A stretch of 64,000 nucleotides of DNA from Leptonema illini DSM 21528 (GTDB lineage Bacteria > Spirochaetota > Leptospiria > Leptospirales > Leptonemataceae): contig NZ_JH597773.1 of assembly GCF_000243335.1 (NCBI RefSeq), forward strand, positions 765,989 to 829,988. The letters are read 5' to 3'. The stretch's first letter is position 1. Each line of letters starts with the position of its first letter. The notes below the pieces were generated by a model that was not told the origin of the DNA, made no database searches, and worked only from the letters and a program-made list of their open reading frames with translations. Position numbers and translations under genes: made by a program. Positions 42,296-51,587 of this stretch are shown here, piece after piece.

Positions 42296-43447
42296 ATGAC
42301 ACGATTGAAGCTTAAAAATTTCGGCCAGATAAGAGATGCAGAGGTTGCCTTCGGCGATCTTACTGTTCTTGTAGGTCCGCAGGCGACAGGCAAAAGTCTC
42401 TTCCTTCAGCTCCTCAAGTTGATTATTGACAAAAAATCAATTCATTCAGAATTGAGGATGAGAAACGTGATCTGGGATGGAGATCCAGAGGCCTTTTTGA
42501 ATCTCTATTTTGGAGATGGGATGCACTCGATCTGGAATAAAAAGACAATAGTCCAGGTTGACAGTAAAAAACGAGAGCTAAACTTCTTTGCCCGACCATA
42601 TGCATCCGCTACAGCGGAAGAACTCTTCTTCATTCCGGCTCAGCGCGTGATGAGTCTCAAGGAAGGGATGACGCAAACCTTTTCGGATTTCCGAGCAGGA
42701 GACCCTTATTGCCTCCGTTCTTTTGCTGACACGCTGCACAATCTGGTGCAAAATGAGTTTGCTCAGTTAGAAACTCTGTTTCCAGTCAGTGGTCGTCTTA
42801 ACGAAGCATTCCGGGAACCGATCGAGAAGAACATATTCGGAAAATTCCATTTGCAGACTGACTCAGAAAAGTATCAACGTCGTATCGTCCTGAGGACTGA
42901 AGAGCGTGATCCTTTGCCTTTCCTCGTGTGGTCTGCTGGACAAAGAGAGTTCGTTCCACTGTTGCTCGGTCTCTACTGGCTTATGCCCTCCGGAAAGATG
43001 ACCAAGCGCGACTCGGTATCGTGGGTCGTGATTGAAGAACCCGAGATGGGACTTCATCCCAATGCCATTTCTACGGTCATGTCACTTGTTCTTGAACTTC
43101 TTGCTCGCGGATATCGCGTAACAATCTCCACTCATTCTCCTCAGGTGCTTGATGTTGTCTGGGCTCTCCAGTTTTTCAAGCAGAACGGTGGAACGGTTAA
43201 GGATGTTCTGAATATCTTTGAGCTAAAGAATAACGCAAAAACCAAAGAAGTAGGCACAGCTGCTCTTACGAAAGATTTCAAGGTCTACTTCTTTGGTACG
43301 GATGGCATCGTACGAGATATATCAAATCTCGATCCCGGTGCTGACAACGAGACAGAATCGGGCTGGGGTGGTCTCTCCGGTTTTTCGGGCCATGTCGGCG
43401 ACATCGTGTCGGCCGTGGCAAAACGCGCGCAGAGGGCTGAGGAATGA
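42296..43447 (+). CDS. ABC/OLD-like AAA ATPase of a two-gene cassette
   Basis: 383 residues from the ATG at 42296. Walker A is GPQATGKS (residues 27-34) after the RecF/OLD-type start LKLKNFGQIRDAEVAFGDLT. The ABC signature is VWSAGQREF, Walker B is WVVIEEPEMGLHP, and the switch histidine is ISTHSPQVLDV. There is no TOPRIM domain after the ATPase as in OLD proteins; the C-terminus is short (about 75 residues after the switch). The next gene overlaps by four bases. The cassette is visibly AT-richer than the flanking feo and lipoprotein genes, suggesting transfer. The pairing resembles bacterial defence modules; the biological role is unproven. Confidence 0.85.
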   Translation: MTRLKLKNFGQIRDAEVAFGDLTVLVGPQATGKSLFLQLLKLIIDKKSIHSELRMRNVIWDGDPEAFLNLYFGDGMHSIWNKKTIVQVDSKKRELNFFARPYASATAEELFFIPAQRVMSLKEGMTQTFSDFRAGDPYCLRSFADTLHNLVQNEFAQLETLFPVSGRLNEAFREPIEKNIFGKFHLQTDSEKYQRRIVLRTEERDPLPFLVWSAGQREFVPLLLGLYWLMPSGKMTKRDSVSWVVIEEPEMGLHPNAISTVMSLVLELLARGYRVTISTHSPQVLDVVWALQFFKQNGGTVKDVLNIFELKNNAKTKEVGTAALTKDFKVYFFGTDGIVRDISNLDPGADNETESGWGGLSGFSGHVGDIVSAVAKRAQRAEE

Positions 43448-43926
43448 CGTTCAAGGAGGCGGTTGAGAAGGCAAAGCCCCCTGTGAATACGGCCTATAAA
43501 AGGCAAAAGGATGCCTTGAAAAGAGACCACGCCAGAAAGATTTCCGTCAAAGAAGGAAGCATTTCTGGTAGCATTGATATAGACTCGGCACTGGCAACGA
43601 TCAAGGCCGCCCGGCAACCGCACCGCTGGGATTATGGATTGGGCTATCGTGCAAAGAGCGGAGCGGAGTACGCCGTATGGGTCGAGGTACATAGCGCAGA
43701 AACGTCAGAAGTCACAGAGGTAGAGAAGAAGCTCGCCCGGCTGAAAGAGTATCTCATTTCCTCTGCTCCAGAGCTTTACGACCTCACAACCAAAAGGGGA
43801 AATCCAATCCGATTCGTCTGGCTAGCCAGTAAGGGTATAAACATTCCAAAACACACACAAGAAGCCAGGCGATTACGGCAACACCCGGAGCTTGACATGC
43901 CCCGGAAGCGGCTCGAGCTTCCCTGA
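43444..43926 (+). CDS. Partner protein of the ATPase, unknown family
   Basis: 160 residues with no signal peptide or membrane helix. The N-terminus is basic (YKRQKDALKRDHARKISVKE). The middle has strands with acidic residues (WDYGLGYRAKSGAEYAVWVE followed by VHSA) and a helix (EVTEVEKKLARLKEYL), reminiscent of a degenerate PD-(D/E)xK nuclease core with Glu-x-His in place of Glu-x-Lys. That is only a shape comparison. The C-terminus is basic (MPRKRLELP). Overlaps the ATPase gene by four bases. Confidence 0.75.
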   Translation: MTFKEAVEKAKPPVNTAYKRQKDALKRDHARKISVKEGSISGSIDIDSALATIKAARQPHRWDYGLGYRAKSGAEYAVWVEVHSAETSEVTEVEKKLARLKEYLISSAPELYDLTTKRGNPIRFVWLASKGINIPKHTQEARRLRQHPELDMPRKRLELP

Positions 43927-43966
43927 ATATCTATATCTGACAGCACGATCGCCGCATATCAGCCTG

Positions 43967-44599
43967 CTATTTTCGTCTATACGATGCAAGGGTCTGCTTG
44001 AGCTCTTTCAGATACGCGGCGAACTCGGGTAATTCTTTCACCGCTCCATCAAGATAACGCATGGCCTCGTCATAGCCGCTTCTATACTCGATCTCGCGAT
44101 ATCTATAGATCACCAGATGCGGATCATTGCCGCTTTCAATGGCAAGAAGCCTGCTCTCATTCAGCGCCTTCTCGTCGGGCGTCAGATAGCCGTTCATGCC
44201 GCATTGCTCGATCTCGTGAACAAAGAAACGAAGAAGCGCTCCGGCCTTCGATGCTCCGGCTTTTAAGTTATACCAGGGGATGTTCTCGCCGATCAGACGA
44301 TAGGGCTGACCGGAAGGCCAGGGCCTCTGCCGGCAGAGCAAACCGTTGCCCTTGCTCTGATAGAACTGGAAGTTTACGACGGCATCGGTCTTGCGATCAT
44401 GGATCAGCTCAAGCACAAAGACATCGGCGCTGTACTCGGTCAGAAGAAAATCTCGAATCAGGCCGCGGCCATCGTCTTCGTAGATCTCCTGAATCAGACG
44501 GCTCTGCATCGGTGCAGCGCTCAGACAGCGAAGCAGCGCCGGCGCAAACTCTACAGCCGGCAGGCCGATACACTGGAGGCGGAAGTCGAAGACGGGCAT
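43967..44599 (-). CDS. Cytoplasmic protein of unknown function
   Basis: 210 residues, soluble, no signal. A strand-rich first half (DVFVLELIHDRKTDAVVNFQ) is followed by a helical C-terminus (DEAMRYLDGAVKELPEFAAY). Convergent with the ATPase cassette, about 40 bases between stops. No motif is recognised. Confidence 0.6.
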   Translation of the reverse strand: MPVFDFRLQCIGLPAVEFAPALLRCLSAAPMQSRLIQEIYEDDGRGLIRDFLLTEYSADVFVLELIHDRKTDAVVNFQFYQSKGNGLLCRQRPWPSGQPYRLIGENIPWYNLKAGASKAGALLRFFVHEIEQCGMNGYLTPDEKALNESRLLAIESGNDPHLVIYRYREIEYRSGYDEAMRYLDGAVKELPEFAAYLKELKQTLASYRRK

Positions 44600-44618
44600 G
44601 GTTTACGCTCTGGACAGT

Positions 44619-44903
44619 TTAATCCGGAATCAATGAAGATCGCCGCCAGATCTGGAAATGTTCGATCATATCAATGGGCCTGGGTCCGTTATCGGAATAG
44701 TGAACGGTGATAATGTATTGCGGAGGCAGAACATGTGCCGCTGAAGACGACGCCATAGGACGCCAGATCACAGAAGCAGGCCGGCCCCCCTCAAAGACAG
44801 CCAGCGCATCTCTGTAAAGATTCCATCGGCTGTAGTATGCACGCACGCCGGCCAGTGTGGCGATTAGCAAGAACGGTAGTAAAATAAATTTCTTGCCCTG
44901 CAT
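44619..44903 (-). CDS. Small membrane-anchored or secreted protein
   Basis: 94 residues. An N-terminal hydrophobic segment (FILLPFLLIATLAGVRAYY) acts as anchor or signal; the rest is a small beta-rich domain (IWRPMASSSAAHVLPPQYII). It sits between the lipoprotein gene (3 bases) and the 210-residue gene on the same strand, so probably the same operon. Unknown family. Confidence 0.55.
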   Translation of the reverse strand: MQGKKFILLPFLLIATLAGVRAYYSRWNLYRDALAVFEGGRPASVIWRPMASSSAAHVLPPQYIITVHYSDNGPRPIDMIEHFQIWRRSSLIPD

Positions 44904-44906
44904 ACT

Positions 44907-45920
44907 TTACTGCCACCTTCTGCATTCAAACTTCAGGTCCATGTAATGGAAACTCGGTGAATCCAAATCAGGCTTAACCCAAAAACTGTATTCAGTAGAG
45001 CCACCACACAACTCATTCATCGGTATCGAAAAAGGCAGATTCGCTTCCTGAAGCTCCCCATCGACACAGCGCTTCCATTCTTGATGATCGGATTTTTTTG
45101 ATCCGCACTCTGTGCTATAAGTGAAATTTATTCCTGTCGTAGCCTCATCATCGCTGCCGATAGATAGACTTTCTGCATCCGGCAAAACGATTCGGTATGA
45201 CAGGGATGGCTCAATGAGGTTCCACAAATGAAGCCGGGCTGGCTTGATATCTCTTGTTTCGTCCCATACCCCAAAGGCTCCTTGTAGGACAGCAACCTTT
45301 CCTGCCTCATAGCCAGCGAGCTGGCCGGCTGTAGCCATCAACCACTCGCTGGCCTGCAACTCGCATTGACCACGGCCTTTCGTCGTCTTTCTAACGCCGA
45401 TACTTCCCTGAACAACGATCACTGTAAAATCGCGGCCAACATAACACTCAGCATATGGATAACCGGCAGCCGTAAAATAAAGGCACCGGTTGAACTCGGG
45501 AAAAGGACATCGCGATTGGCGGACCTGAATCCTGTACGGCCCATAACGCTTGCTATCCTCATCAAGAGAACGACCGAGGCTTCCTGACTCTATATCTGCA
45601 CGTCTGATCCAACCGCTCGGTCCTGAATGCAAGTCTTCGGAGCCAAGCCGATCATGCAGACTTTCATCCATAATATGAAGCCACTGCTCTTGATCTCCGA
45701 AAAACCTCGGTTCTATCATTAAAGAGAGATCGGCACGCAGGTTCGTGCCTGGTTTCAGTGAAAGCAGGACAGTCGAATCATCCCTCGGTTCACTGAATAG
45801 AGGAACAGGCTCCATTCCGGCAACAAAGAAAGCGGATTCATTATCTTTGATCTCTTTCTCCTCTCGATACTCCGTACACGAAGTCAGCGTGAGAAATGCG
45901 ATCAATAGCCCAAGCTTCAT
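44907..45920 (-). CDS. Lipoprotein with SH3-like segment
   Basis: 337 residues from the ATG at 45920, which opens a lipoprotein signal (MKLGLLIAFLTLTSC). An SH3-like stretch follows (about 35-100: VPLFSEPRDDSTVLLSLKPG). Later regions contain paired cysteines and no enzyme motif. The ATG shares one base with the stop of the upstream LprI-like gene (TGATG), so the two are coupled. Envelope location inferred. Confidence 0.65.
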   Translation of the reverse strand: MKLGLLIAFLTLTSCTEYREEKEIKDNESAFFVAGMEPVPLFSEPRDDSTVLLSLKPGTNLRADLSLMIEPRFFGDQEQWLHIMDESLHDRLGSEDLHSGPSGWIRRADIESGSLGRSLDEDSKRYGPYRIQVRQSRCPFPEFNRCLYFTAAGYPYAECYVGRDFTVIVVQGSIGVRKTTKGRGQCELQASEWLMATAGQLAGYEAGKVAVLQGAFGVWDETRDIKPARLHLWNLIEPSLSYRIVLPDAESLSIGSDDEATTGINFTYSTECGSKKSDHQEWKRCVDGELQEANLPFSIPMNELCGGSTEYSFWVKPDLDSPSFHYMDLKFECRRWQ

Positions 45921-46585
45921 CACGGCATCCGGTAATAGATGCCGCTGAAGTAGGCCCGTACGCCATGATAATAGGAGCACTTCACCTCGCTTACCTCGAT
46001 AGCTCGCTCCCGTCTTAAAAACTGCAGCTCGCAGACATCGTCCCCTGAGCCTGATTTGAAGTAATACTCATCTTTGAGCGGAGGCATGACGCCTTCGAAT
46101 TCACCGACGTGCGACGTCGGGCCTCGAACGGCCTCCAGCTTGAAATGCCACCGGCCGCCCTTCTCTACGATCTGTAAAGAACCGCCGAAGCCGTCGTCGT
46201 AGTTGCCGGCATGGCCCGTCGGCGCCTTCTCTCTCCAGGCCTTCTCTAAATAGTCGATGCGCGAAAGCGTCAGATCGGTCAGGCATTGAACTCGATCGGC
46301 GGGGTTTTCAAGTGACGGATTCATCGCGCACATGGAATCTCTGTATTCGAGCCAGTTGCGCTGTTGTTCGAGTAAAGCCTTCTGGAGAGATGCGGAGAGC
46401 TTCTCCCTGATCTTCGGATAACGCTCGTTCAGCCTGTGATCGGCTGCTGCAAAGGCCTTCGCCTCGCAGAGGATGCGCGTCTCATCTTCGAGCTCATTGC
46501 ATGCCGGCGGAGCGGCATAGAGGTTTGCGGAGAAGAGAAGGAAGAGTAAAGAGATGGATAGGGATAGGATTTCAACTTTATTCAT
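45920..46585 (-). CDS. Secreted LprI-like (DUF1311) protein
   Basis: 221 residues. A signal peptide (MNKVEILSLSISLLFLLFSA) is followed by a DUF1311/LprI domain (about 27-115: CNELEDETRILCEAKAFAAA, LLEQQRNWLEYRDSMCAM). A second half (about 120-221) is beta-rich and ends GVRAYFSGIYYRMP. LprI homologues are periplasmic lysozyme inhibitors in some bacteria, an untested possibility here. Overlaps the genes on both sides. Confidence 0.75.
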   Translation of the reverse strand: MNKVEILSLSISLLFLLFSANLYAAPPACNELEDETRILCEAKAFAAADHRLNERYPKIREKLSASLQKALLEQQRNWLEYRDSMCAMNPSLENPADRVQCLTDLTLSRIDYLEKAWREKAPTGHAGNYDDGFGGSLQIVEKGGRWHFKLEAVRGPTSHVGEFEGVMPPLKDEYYFKSGSGDDVCELQFLRRERAIEVSEVKCSYYHGVRAYFSGIYYRMP

Positions 46586-47024
46586 TTGCGTTTACCTCAC
46601 CGCGAAACCATGCGTTGGATTCTTTTGTATAGAGTAATACGACAGCAGAAATCTGTGCAATCTGCTGTAAGGCCACCAGTAAACCGATCATCTCACCCTT
46701 GCCAAGAAGCATGACGGTCAGTGCAGCTCCTTGCAAAGTCCCCGGAATTATCAGGAGCGTGAAAATGACACGAGCCCACTTTCGCCTCTGCCAGATCATA
46801 AACCAGAGGAAGGCTATGAGTCCCAGAAAAAATGATAGAATGCCCAGAGTCTGCGGACGTTCCAATAGACGACCAATCGAGAACTGAGTGAACAGGATAA
46901 CCTGTCCGATCGCCATGACACCGATTATCATCAGAACGGCGCGTTTCACCGACCTCGGCCGTATCAACAGCTGGCCTTCTGTTACCGTCGATGCCGGCGG
47001 TCTGTAGTGCTCTTCGATGTTCAT
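46578..47024 (-). CDS. Four-helix membrane protein of unknown function
   Basis: 148 residues. Four predicted membrane helices (VLMIIGVMAIGQVILFTQF; LGILSFFLGLIAFLWFMIW; ARVIFTLLIIPGTLQGAAL; MIGLLVALQQIAQISAVVLL) after a short cytoplasmic N-terminus. Overlaps the LprI-like gene start by eight bases. No motif is recognised. Confidence 0.6.
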   Translation of the reverse strand: MNIEEHYRPPASTVTEGQLLIRPRSVKRAVLMIIGVMAIGQVILFTQFSIGRLLERPQTLGILSFFLGLIAFLWFMIWQRRKWARVIFTLLIIPGTLQGAALTVMLLGKGEMIGLLVALQQIAQISAVVLLYTKESNAWFRGEVNANE

Positions 47025-47046
47025 TATTTCTTCTTATGGTAACGTT

Positions 47047-48054
47047 TCATGGCTTCAACGGAGCCTCAGCTCGATCAAGCAGGCTTTCCGGAGATTTCAG
47101 GTCCTCGAGATAGTAGCTCGACACGGCATATAGCGTATCGTTATACCTCACATAATAGATGCCTGCCTCGCCGGCCGCTTCGATGTCAAGCTGCACGACG
47201 CCGGGCTCGGTCGAACCTCTATGATAGGTGATCTCGATGCGAGCCTGCTCTTTTGTGGCGCCGGGCGGAGTCGCCTCGGGAAAGCTGCGTGCCTTCCAGC
47301 GCACGATATCGTCCAGAATCGGGCGAAACATATCTTCGCGCAGCTTGCCCGGCCGGGGCTCGACCATCTGCCATTCCGATCCGGCACGGGCAAGGCGCAC
47401 GGAATGGTTGGGCTGCAAATAGGCAAGCGAGGCGATGCTGTTCACGTCGACTTCAGGGGGCAGGATGGCACGGTCGCGAAAGAAAAGCTCATCGCCCGAG
47501 CCAAGCCTTGCGCGCAGATTGCCGTCAAGCTCATGGATATCGCTTTTCCCTTCGAGCATGACGTATGTGGCGTCGCTGCGCTGGCTGGACTTGCCGACAA
47601 GCAGCATGCGACGATCGCCGCCTTCTTCGATGGTCAGCCTGACGGCATCGTCGCCTAACTGATAGGCCGCCCTCGCATCGCCTTCAAGGGCGAAGCTGTA
47701 CTGCGATTGCATGACGGTCAGAGTGCGCAAAAGATCGCGCATGCGGTCGGCATCGGCGGGAAACGAACGCCCGTCGGCCAGGCTCAATTTCCAGCGATAC
47801 TCGACCTCGGGCTTGCTATCGGTGCCTTCTTCTTTATGAACAGGTAAACGGTCAGCTTGCCGCTCCAGACGCATCTTAGCCTGTCCGTATTGAAACTCAA
47901 TGGCGGTGATGTCGCCCTTCTCAATATCAAGAAAGGAGTCGGCGCTGCCTGTAAAAAGCGTACCGGGCAGAACAAGCAGAAGCAGCAACAGCACGTTCGC
48001 AGCGACTAACGAAAGCGCCAGGTTTTCCTTGAGTAATGAGATCATTGCCTTCAT
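47047..48054 (-). CDS. DUF4340 protein of a Gld-like ABC operon
   Basis: 335 residues. One N-terminal membrane helix (LSLVAANVLLLLLLVLPGTL) and a periplasmic beta-rich region of the DUF4340 type (FLDIEKGDITAIEFQYGQAK; WKLSLADGRSFPADADRMRD; LVGKSSQRSDATYVMLEGKS). DUF4340 proteins accompany GldA/F/G-like ABC exporters. Overlaps the GldG-like gene by four bases, last gene of the operon. Confidence 0.82.
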   Translation of the reverse strand: MKAMISLLKENLALSLVAANVLLLLLLVLPGTLFTGSADSFLDIEKGDITAIEFQYGQAKMRLERQADRLPVHKEEGTDSKPEVEYRWKLSLADGRSFPADADRMRDLLRTLTVMQSQYSFALEGDARAAYQLGDDAVRLTIEEGGDRRMLLVGKSSQRSDATYVMLEGKSDIHELDGNLRARLGSGDELFFRDRAILPPEVDVNSIASLAYLQPNHSVRLARAGSEWQMVEPRPGKLREDMFRPILDDIVRWKARSFPEATPPGATKEQARIEITYHRGSTEPGVVQLDIEAAGEAGIYYVRYNDTLYAVSSYYLEDLKSPESLLDRAEAPLKP

Positions 48055-49841
48055 TTCAGATTCTCCTGATTCGAATCCGACCGATCCTCTTCCAGATCGG
48101 CGGCCTCATCGTCAAGCGTGAGGCCGCGCTTCTGGTTGCGTCGCGCAAGACGACGCCATCCGTAAAGACCGAGCAGCAGCGGAAGCCCCAGAATATGAAA
48201 CCACTGAAAGATCGGTTCAAAGGCCGAGCCGAGAAAGTACATAATAAACTCGGGCGGATCTTCAAGCAGCGGGATGGTCGGAATGCGCGAACGGGCAGCC
48301 TGCAGATCGGTGTCGCCCTGAAGATGATCGAGCAATCCGGCAAGAAAGGCGGCGTTCAGCTGAAAGATCTGCATATTCTGTTCGTTACGCAGAAAGATAT
48401 CTGAAACGACGTAGGGCGTGCCCAGCATGAGGATCGTCGATTCCGTTCCGCTCTGCTGTCCGGGACGGAACTTCGCCTTCTCGTCTTTCACGGGTAACTC
48501 TTCTCTCTCGAAGAAGGCGCTTCGAAAGCGGCCCTTCACCTCGACAAGAAGAGGCAGCGGACGATCGGAGCGCAGATCGGCCGGATCGCTTCCCATGCGC
48601 TGCATGTCTTTCAGCGCAAGTGACGCCGCCTCGCGAAAGATCACGCCATCAGAGCTATAAAGCAGCGTGCGATACCTCGCATCGGGCTGCACGTTCGGAT
48701 TGAACTGTACATCAGAAAACCAGGGCAGGATCACCTGTCCCGTATATTTAAAGATCGGATCATCGGCGAAGTTACCCGTTTCATGCGAATAAACGGCCCA
48801 GGACGGATTCTTCATGCGCTTCAGATAGTTGCCTTCAATATCAAGCTCCGGTGCTGCAAGCGCCGGCTCGAAGAGGATGCGGCCTTTCAATTCAAGACCA
48901 TAGGCAAGCAGCCAGTCGTTCAGATCTTTCAGCGGCATCTCTTCGATCGAAGCCTGTCCTCCGCCTGAGGCGAATCCCATCTGTAAAAGACGCGGATCGG
49001 GACGCGAAAGCTGAAAGTCGAAGCTACGCACCATCAGCAGCAGGTTGCCTCCGCGCATCAGGAACTGATCGAGATGATATTGCGCCTTCTCATCGAGATG
49101 CGGCAAGCCGGTGACGATGAGAGTCTCGACGCCCTCGGGCACGGGCTCGCCGGCCAGCACATCGGTCCACGGACCCGAATCCCCCTCAATAATAGAACGG
49201 AAGGCGAACATATTCGTCTTCTCTGGCGGAGCGTCTCGCCTCCATACGGTCGTCTGTAATGATCCGGGCGCCTGCAAGAAGCCGATACCGCTGCGCGGCT
49301 CTATATTCGTTAGCCGCTTGACCTCTCGCAAGAAGCGATATTCGAAATCGCCGATGATGCGTCCCTGTTCGACCAGATCCACGATGGCAGATTGTTCTCC
49401 CGACTGTATATAGACGCCGAAGTATCCCATGCGCACGGAGGCCTCGTCGTCTTTTGCCTGTTCAATGGGGATGCCCTGAATGCCGCGACGCTCGGCCTTT
49501 GCACGCTCGTCTTCATCGGTCGGATCAATATAATGCAGGCGAATGCGACTGCCGCCGATGCGCTCGATCTCGTCGAGCTGATAGAGGATGGGCTGTAGCT
49601 CGCCGTAGATCTCGCCGGGCAGCTTCTTCGTAATATAGGCCTCGACAAGGATGGGCTGGCCGGGACGCGAAAGCACCTTCTCGGTCGAATCTGAGACGGA
49701 GTTCAGGCCGTCACGCGTGAAGTCGAGACGCCAGGCCATACGCTGTGCTACAAGATTCAGAAGCATAAAGAGGATAACGACATTGACGGCGATAAAACGC
49801 GTATCACGATTCAATGAACGAAAGAACGATTTCAGATTCAT
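48051..49841 (-). CDS. GldG-like ABC auxiliary protein
   Basis: 596 residues. N-terminal membrane helix (FIAVNVVILFMLLNLVAQRM), a long periplasmic part of the GldG/ABC-type uncharacterised transport family (VLSRPGQPILVEAYITKKLP; PTDEDERAKAERRGIQGIPI; YHLDQFLMRGGNLLLMVRSF), and a C-terminal membrane helix (FHILGLPLLLGLYGWRRLAR). In gliding bacteria the GldA/F/G complex is needed for motility; in spirochaetes the substrate is unknown. Overlaps neighbours by four bases on each side. Confidence 0.87.
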   Translation of the reverse strand: MNLKSFFRSLNRDTRFIAVNVVILFMLLNLVAQRMAWRLDFTRDGLNSVSDSTEKVLSRPGQPILVEAYITKKLPGEIYGELQPILYQLDEIERIGGSRIRLHYIDPTDEDERAKAERRGIQGIPIEQAKDDEASVRMGYFGVYIQSGEQSAIVDLVEQGRIIGDFEYRFLREVKRLTNIEPRSGIGFLQAPGSLQTTVWRRDAPPEKTNMFAFRSIIEGDSGPWTDVLAGEPVPEGVETLIVTGLPHLDEKAQYHLDQFLMRGGNLLLMVRSFDFQLSRPDPRLLQMGFASGGGQASIEEMPLKDLNDWLLAYGLELKGRILFEPALAAPELDIEGNYLKRMKNPSWAVYSHETGNFADDPIFKYTGQVILPWFSDVQFNPNVQPDARYRTLLYSSDGVIFREAASLALKDMQRMGSDPADLRSDRPLPLLVEVKGRFRSAFFEREELPVKDEKAKFRPGQQSGTESTILMLGTPYVVSDIFLRNEQNMQIFQLNAAFLAGLLDHLQGDTDLQAARSRIPTIPLLEDPPEFIMYFLGSAFEPIFQWFHILGLPLLLGLYGWRRLARRNQKRGLTLDDEAADLEEDRSDSNQENLK

Positions 49842-50578
49842 ACGCGGGCCTCCTGGCGAAGACGCAGCACGTTCAGAACGACCATCAATGCCATAAACGA
49901 TAGAAAGAAGATCGTATCAGAGAGATCGATGAGGCCGCGGCTGAAGCTGTTGAAGTGAAAGCTCAAAGAGAAGAAACTCACAAAGGAGGCGACGGCCGGC
50001 GGCAGATGTTGACCGATCAGATACAGGTTCATCAAGAAAAAGGTCAGGCTGAAGAAGAAGGTAATCACGAAGGCGACGATCTGTTCTTTTGTGAAAGAAG
50101 AGACAAGCATGCCCAGGCTAACGTAGGCGCCTCCCATCAGAATCGAGCCCAGATACAGAGCAAACGTCGCACCGACGTCCAGACGCCCCATCATCCAGAT
50201 GCTGATCGTCAGCGGCAGCGAGGCGAGAATGAGCAGCGAGACGTAGGCCCATGCTCCGAAAAGCTTCCCGAGCACAAGATCAAGCTCGGTAAAGGGCATC
50301 GTGCGCAGAAGCTCGATCGTGCCGCTGCGACGCTCCTCGGCCCACAGACGCATCGTCACGGCGGGAATCAGCAGAATAAACGTGAAGGGCAGGAGCTTCA
50401 TAAACGACTCCACCGAGGCGATGCGAGCCTCCCAGAAGGCCGGAATCGATCCGAAGATGCCATAGAAAAAGAATACGAGATTCAAGAAGAGCATCACCAC
50501 GGCGAAAACGTAGCCGATGGGCGTGTTGAAATAGTTCTGAAACTCTCTTTTAAAGAGAACGGATATAGAGTGATTCAT
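49838..50578 (-). CDS. ABC-2 type permease (GldF-like)
   Basis: 246 residues with six membrane helices: the typical start ISVLFKREFQNYFNTPIGYV, then ELLRTMPFTELDLVLGKLFG before the third helix, and closing helices around LIDLSDTIFFLSFMALMVVL. It forms the channel of the operon's ABC transporter. Starts one base after the ATPase stop. Confidence 0.9.
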   Translation of the reverse strand: MNHSISVLFKREFQNYFNTPIGYVFAVVMLFLNLVFFFYGIFGSIPAFWEARIASVESFMKLLPFTFILLIPAVTMRLWAEERRSGTIELLRTMPFTELDLVLGKLFGAWAYVSLLILASLPLTISIWMMGRLDVGATFALYLGSILMGGAYVSLGMLVSSFTKEQIVAFVITFFFSLTFFLMNLYLIGQHLPPAVASFVSFFSLSFHFNSFSRGLIDLSDTIFFLSFMALMVVLNVLRLRQEARV

Positions 50579-50579
50579 A

Positions 50580-51506
50580 TCAGGCTTCCTGTGTAAGCTC
50601 GCGGAAGATCTCGTTCATCGATCTTGAAACGGGAGTGAACTCGCGAATCTCGAAGGGCTCCCGCCGAACGGCGGCGAAGAATTTCTCGGGCTCGACCTTG
50701 AGCGAGCATGTATAACGCATCCAGCCGTCTTCCAGCGGCTCGCTCTCGACGTCCGAAACGAGCTGCGTCGCCTTCAGGGCTGCGGCGATATCGGACGTAT
50801 GCCGCCCCACAAGCATATAGCGGTTAGACTCCTTCAACTCGGCGACGCTGCGGTCGGCGACGATGCGTCCGCGGTTGATGATGATGGCGCGTTCGCAAAT
50901 GTCGTCCACCTCCTGCAAGATATGCGTGGAGAGGATAAGCGTGCGATCGCGACCGAGTTCTTTGATAAGCGCCCGTATGGACTGGATCTGATTCGGATCA
51001 AGGCCCGACGTCGGCTCGTCAAGAATGATAACATCGGGATCATGAAGCAGCGTCGCTGCAAGGGCGACCCGCTGACGAAAGCCCTTGGACAGAAGACCGA
51101 GCGGCGTGAAGAAATGCGAGCCAAGCTCCAGCCGCTCCACCATAGTGCGGCCGGCCTTCTCAAGGGCGTCGCCCTCTATGCCGCGGGCCCGGCCCGAGAA
51201 CTCGATGAACTCCGATACAAGCATCTCATTATAGAGAGGCGTCGTTTCGGGCAGATATCCGATACGGCGCTTGATCGCAAGGTCAGAGTCGGTCGGGTCA
51301 GAGGAATCACGCCGGATTCCGCAGATATCGATCTCGCCCGACGTCGGTTGCAGATAGCCGGTGATGGCGCGCATCGTCGTCGTTTTGCCCGCTCCGTTTG
51401 GACCGAGCAGAGCGGTGATTCCGGATTGCGGGCCGACAGAGAAGCTGAGATCGTCTACGGCCCGGAACCTGTCATATTGAACGGTAAGGTTGCGAACTTC
51501 GAGCAT
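50580..51506 (-). CDS. ABC transporter ATPase (GldA-like)
   Basis: 308 residues. Walker A GPNGAGKTTTMR, Q-loop RRIGYLPETTPLYNEM, signature LSKGFRQRVALA, Walker B VIILDEPTSGLDP and switch LSTHILQEVDDI are all intact. The last 90 residues form an extra domain seen in GldA-type ATPases. First gene of a four-gene operon. Confidence 0.93.
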   Translation of the reverse strand: MLEVRNLTVQYDRFRAVDDLSFSVGPQSGITALLGPNGAGKTTTMRAITGYLQPTSGEIDICGIRRDSSDPTDSDLAIKRRIGYLPETTPLYNEMLVSEFIEFSGRARGIEGDALEKAGRTMVERLELGSHFFTPLGLLSKGFRQRVALAATLLHDPDVIILDEPTSGLDPNQIQSIRALIKELGRDRTLILSTHILQEVDDICERAIIINRGRIVADRSVAELKESNRYMLVGRHTSDIAAALKATQLVSDVESEPLEDGWMRYTCSLKVEPEKFFAAVRREPFEIREFTPVSRSMNEIFRELTQEA

Positions 51507-51587
51507 CAGGGACAGTGCAGGCAGGACCGTTCAGGCGCACAACTCGATTTCAGGGATGGCAGACGATGCGCGCGACGGCCCGGCGAG

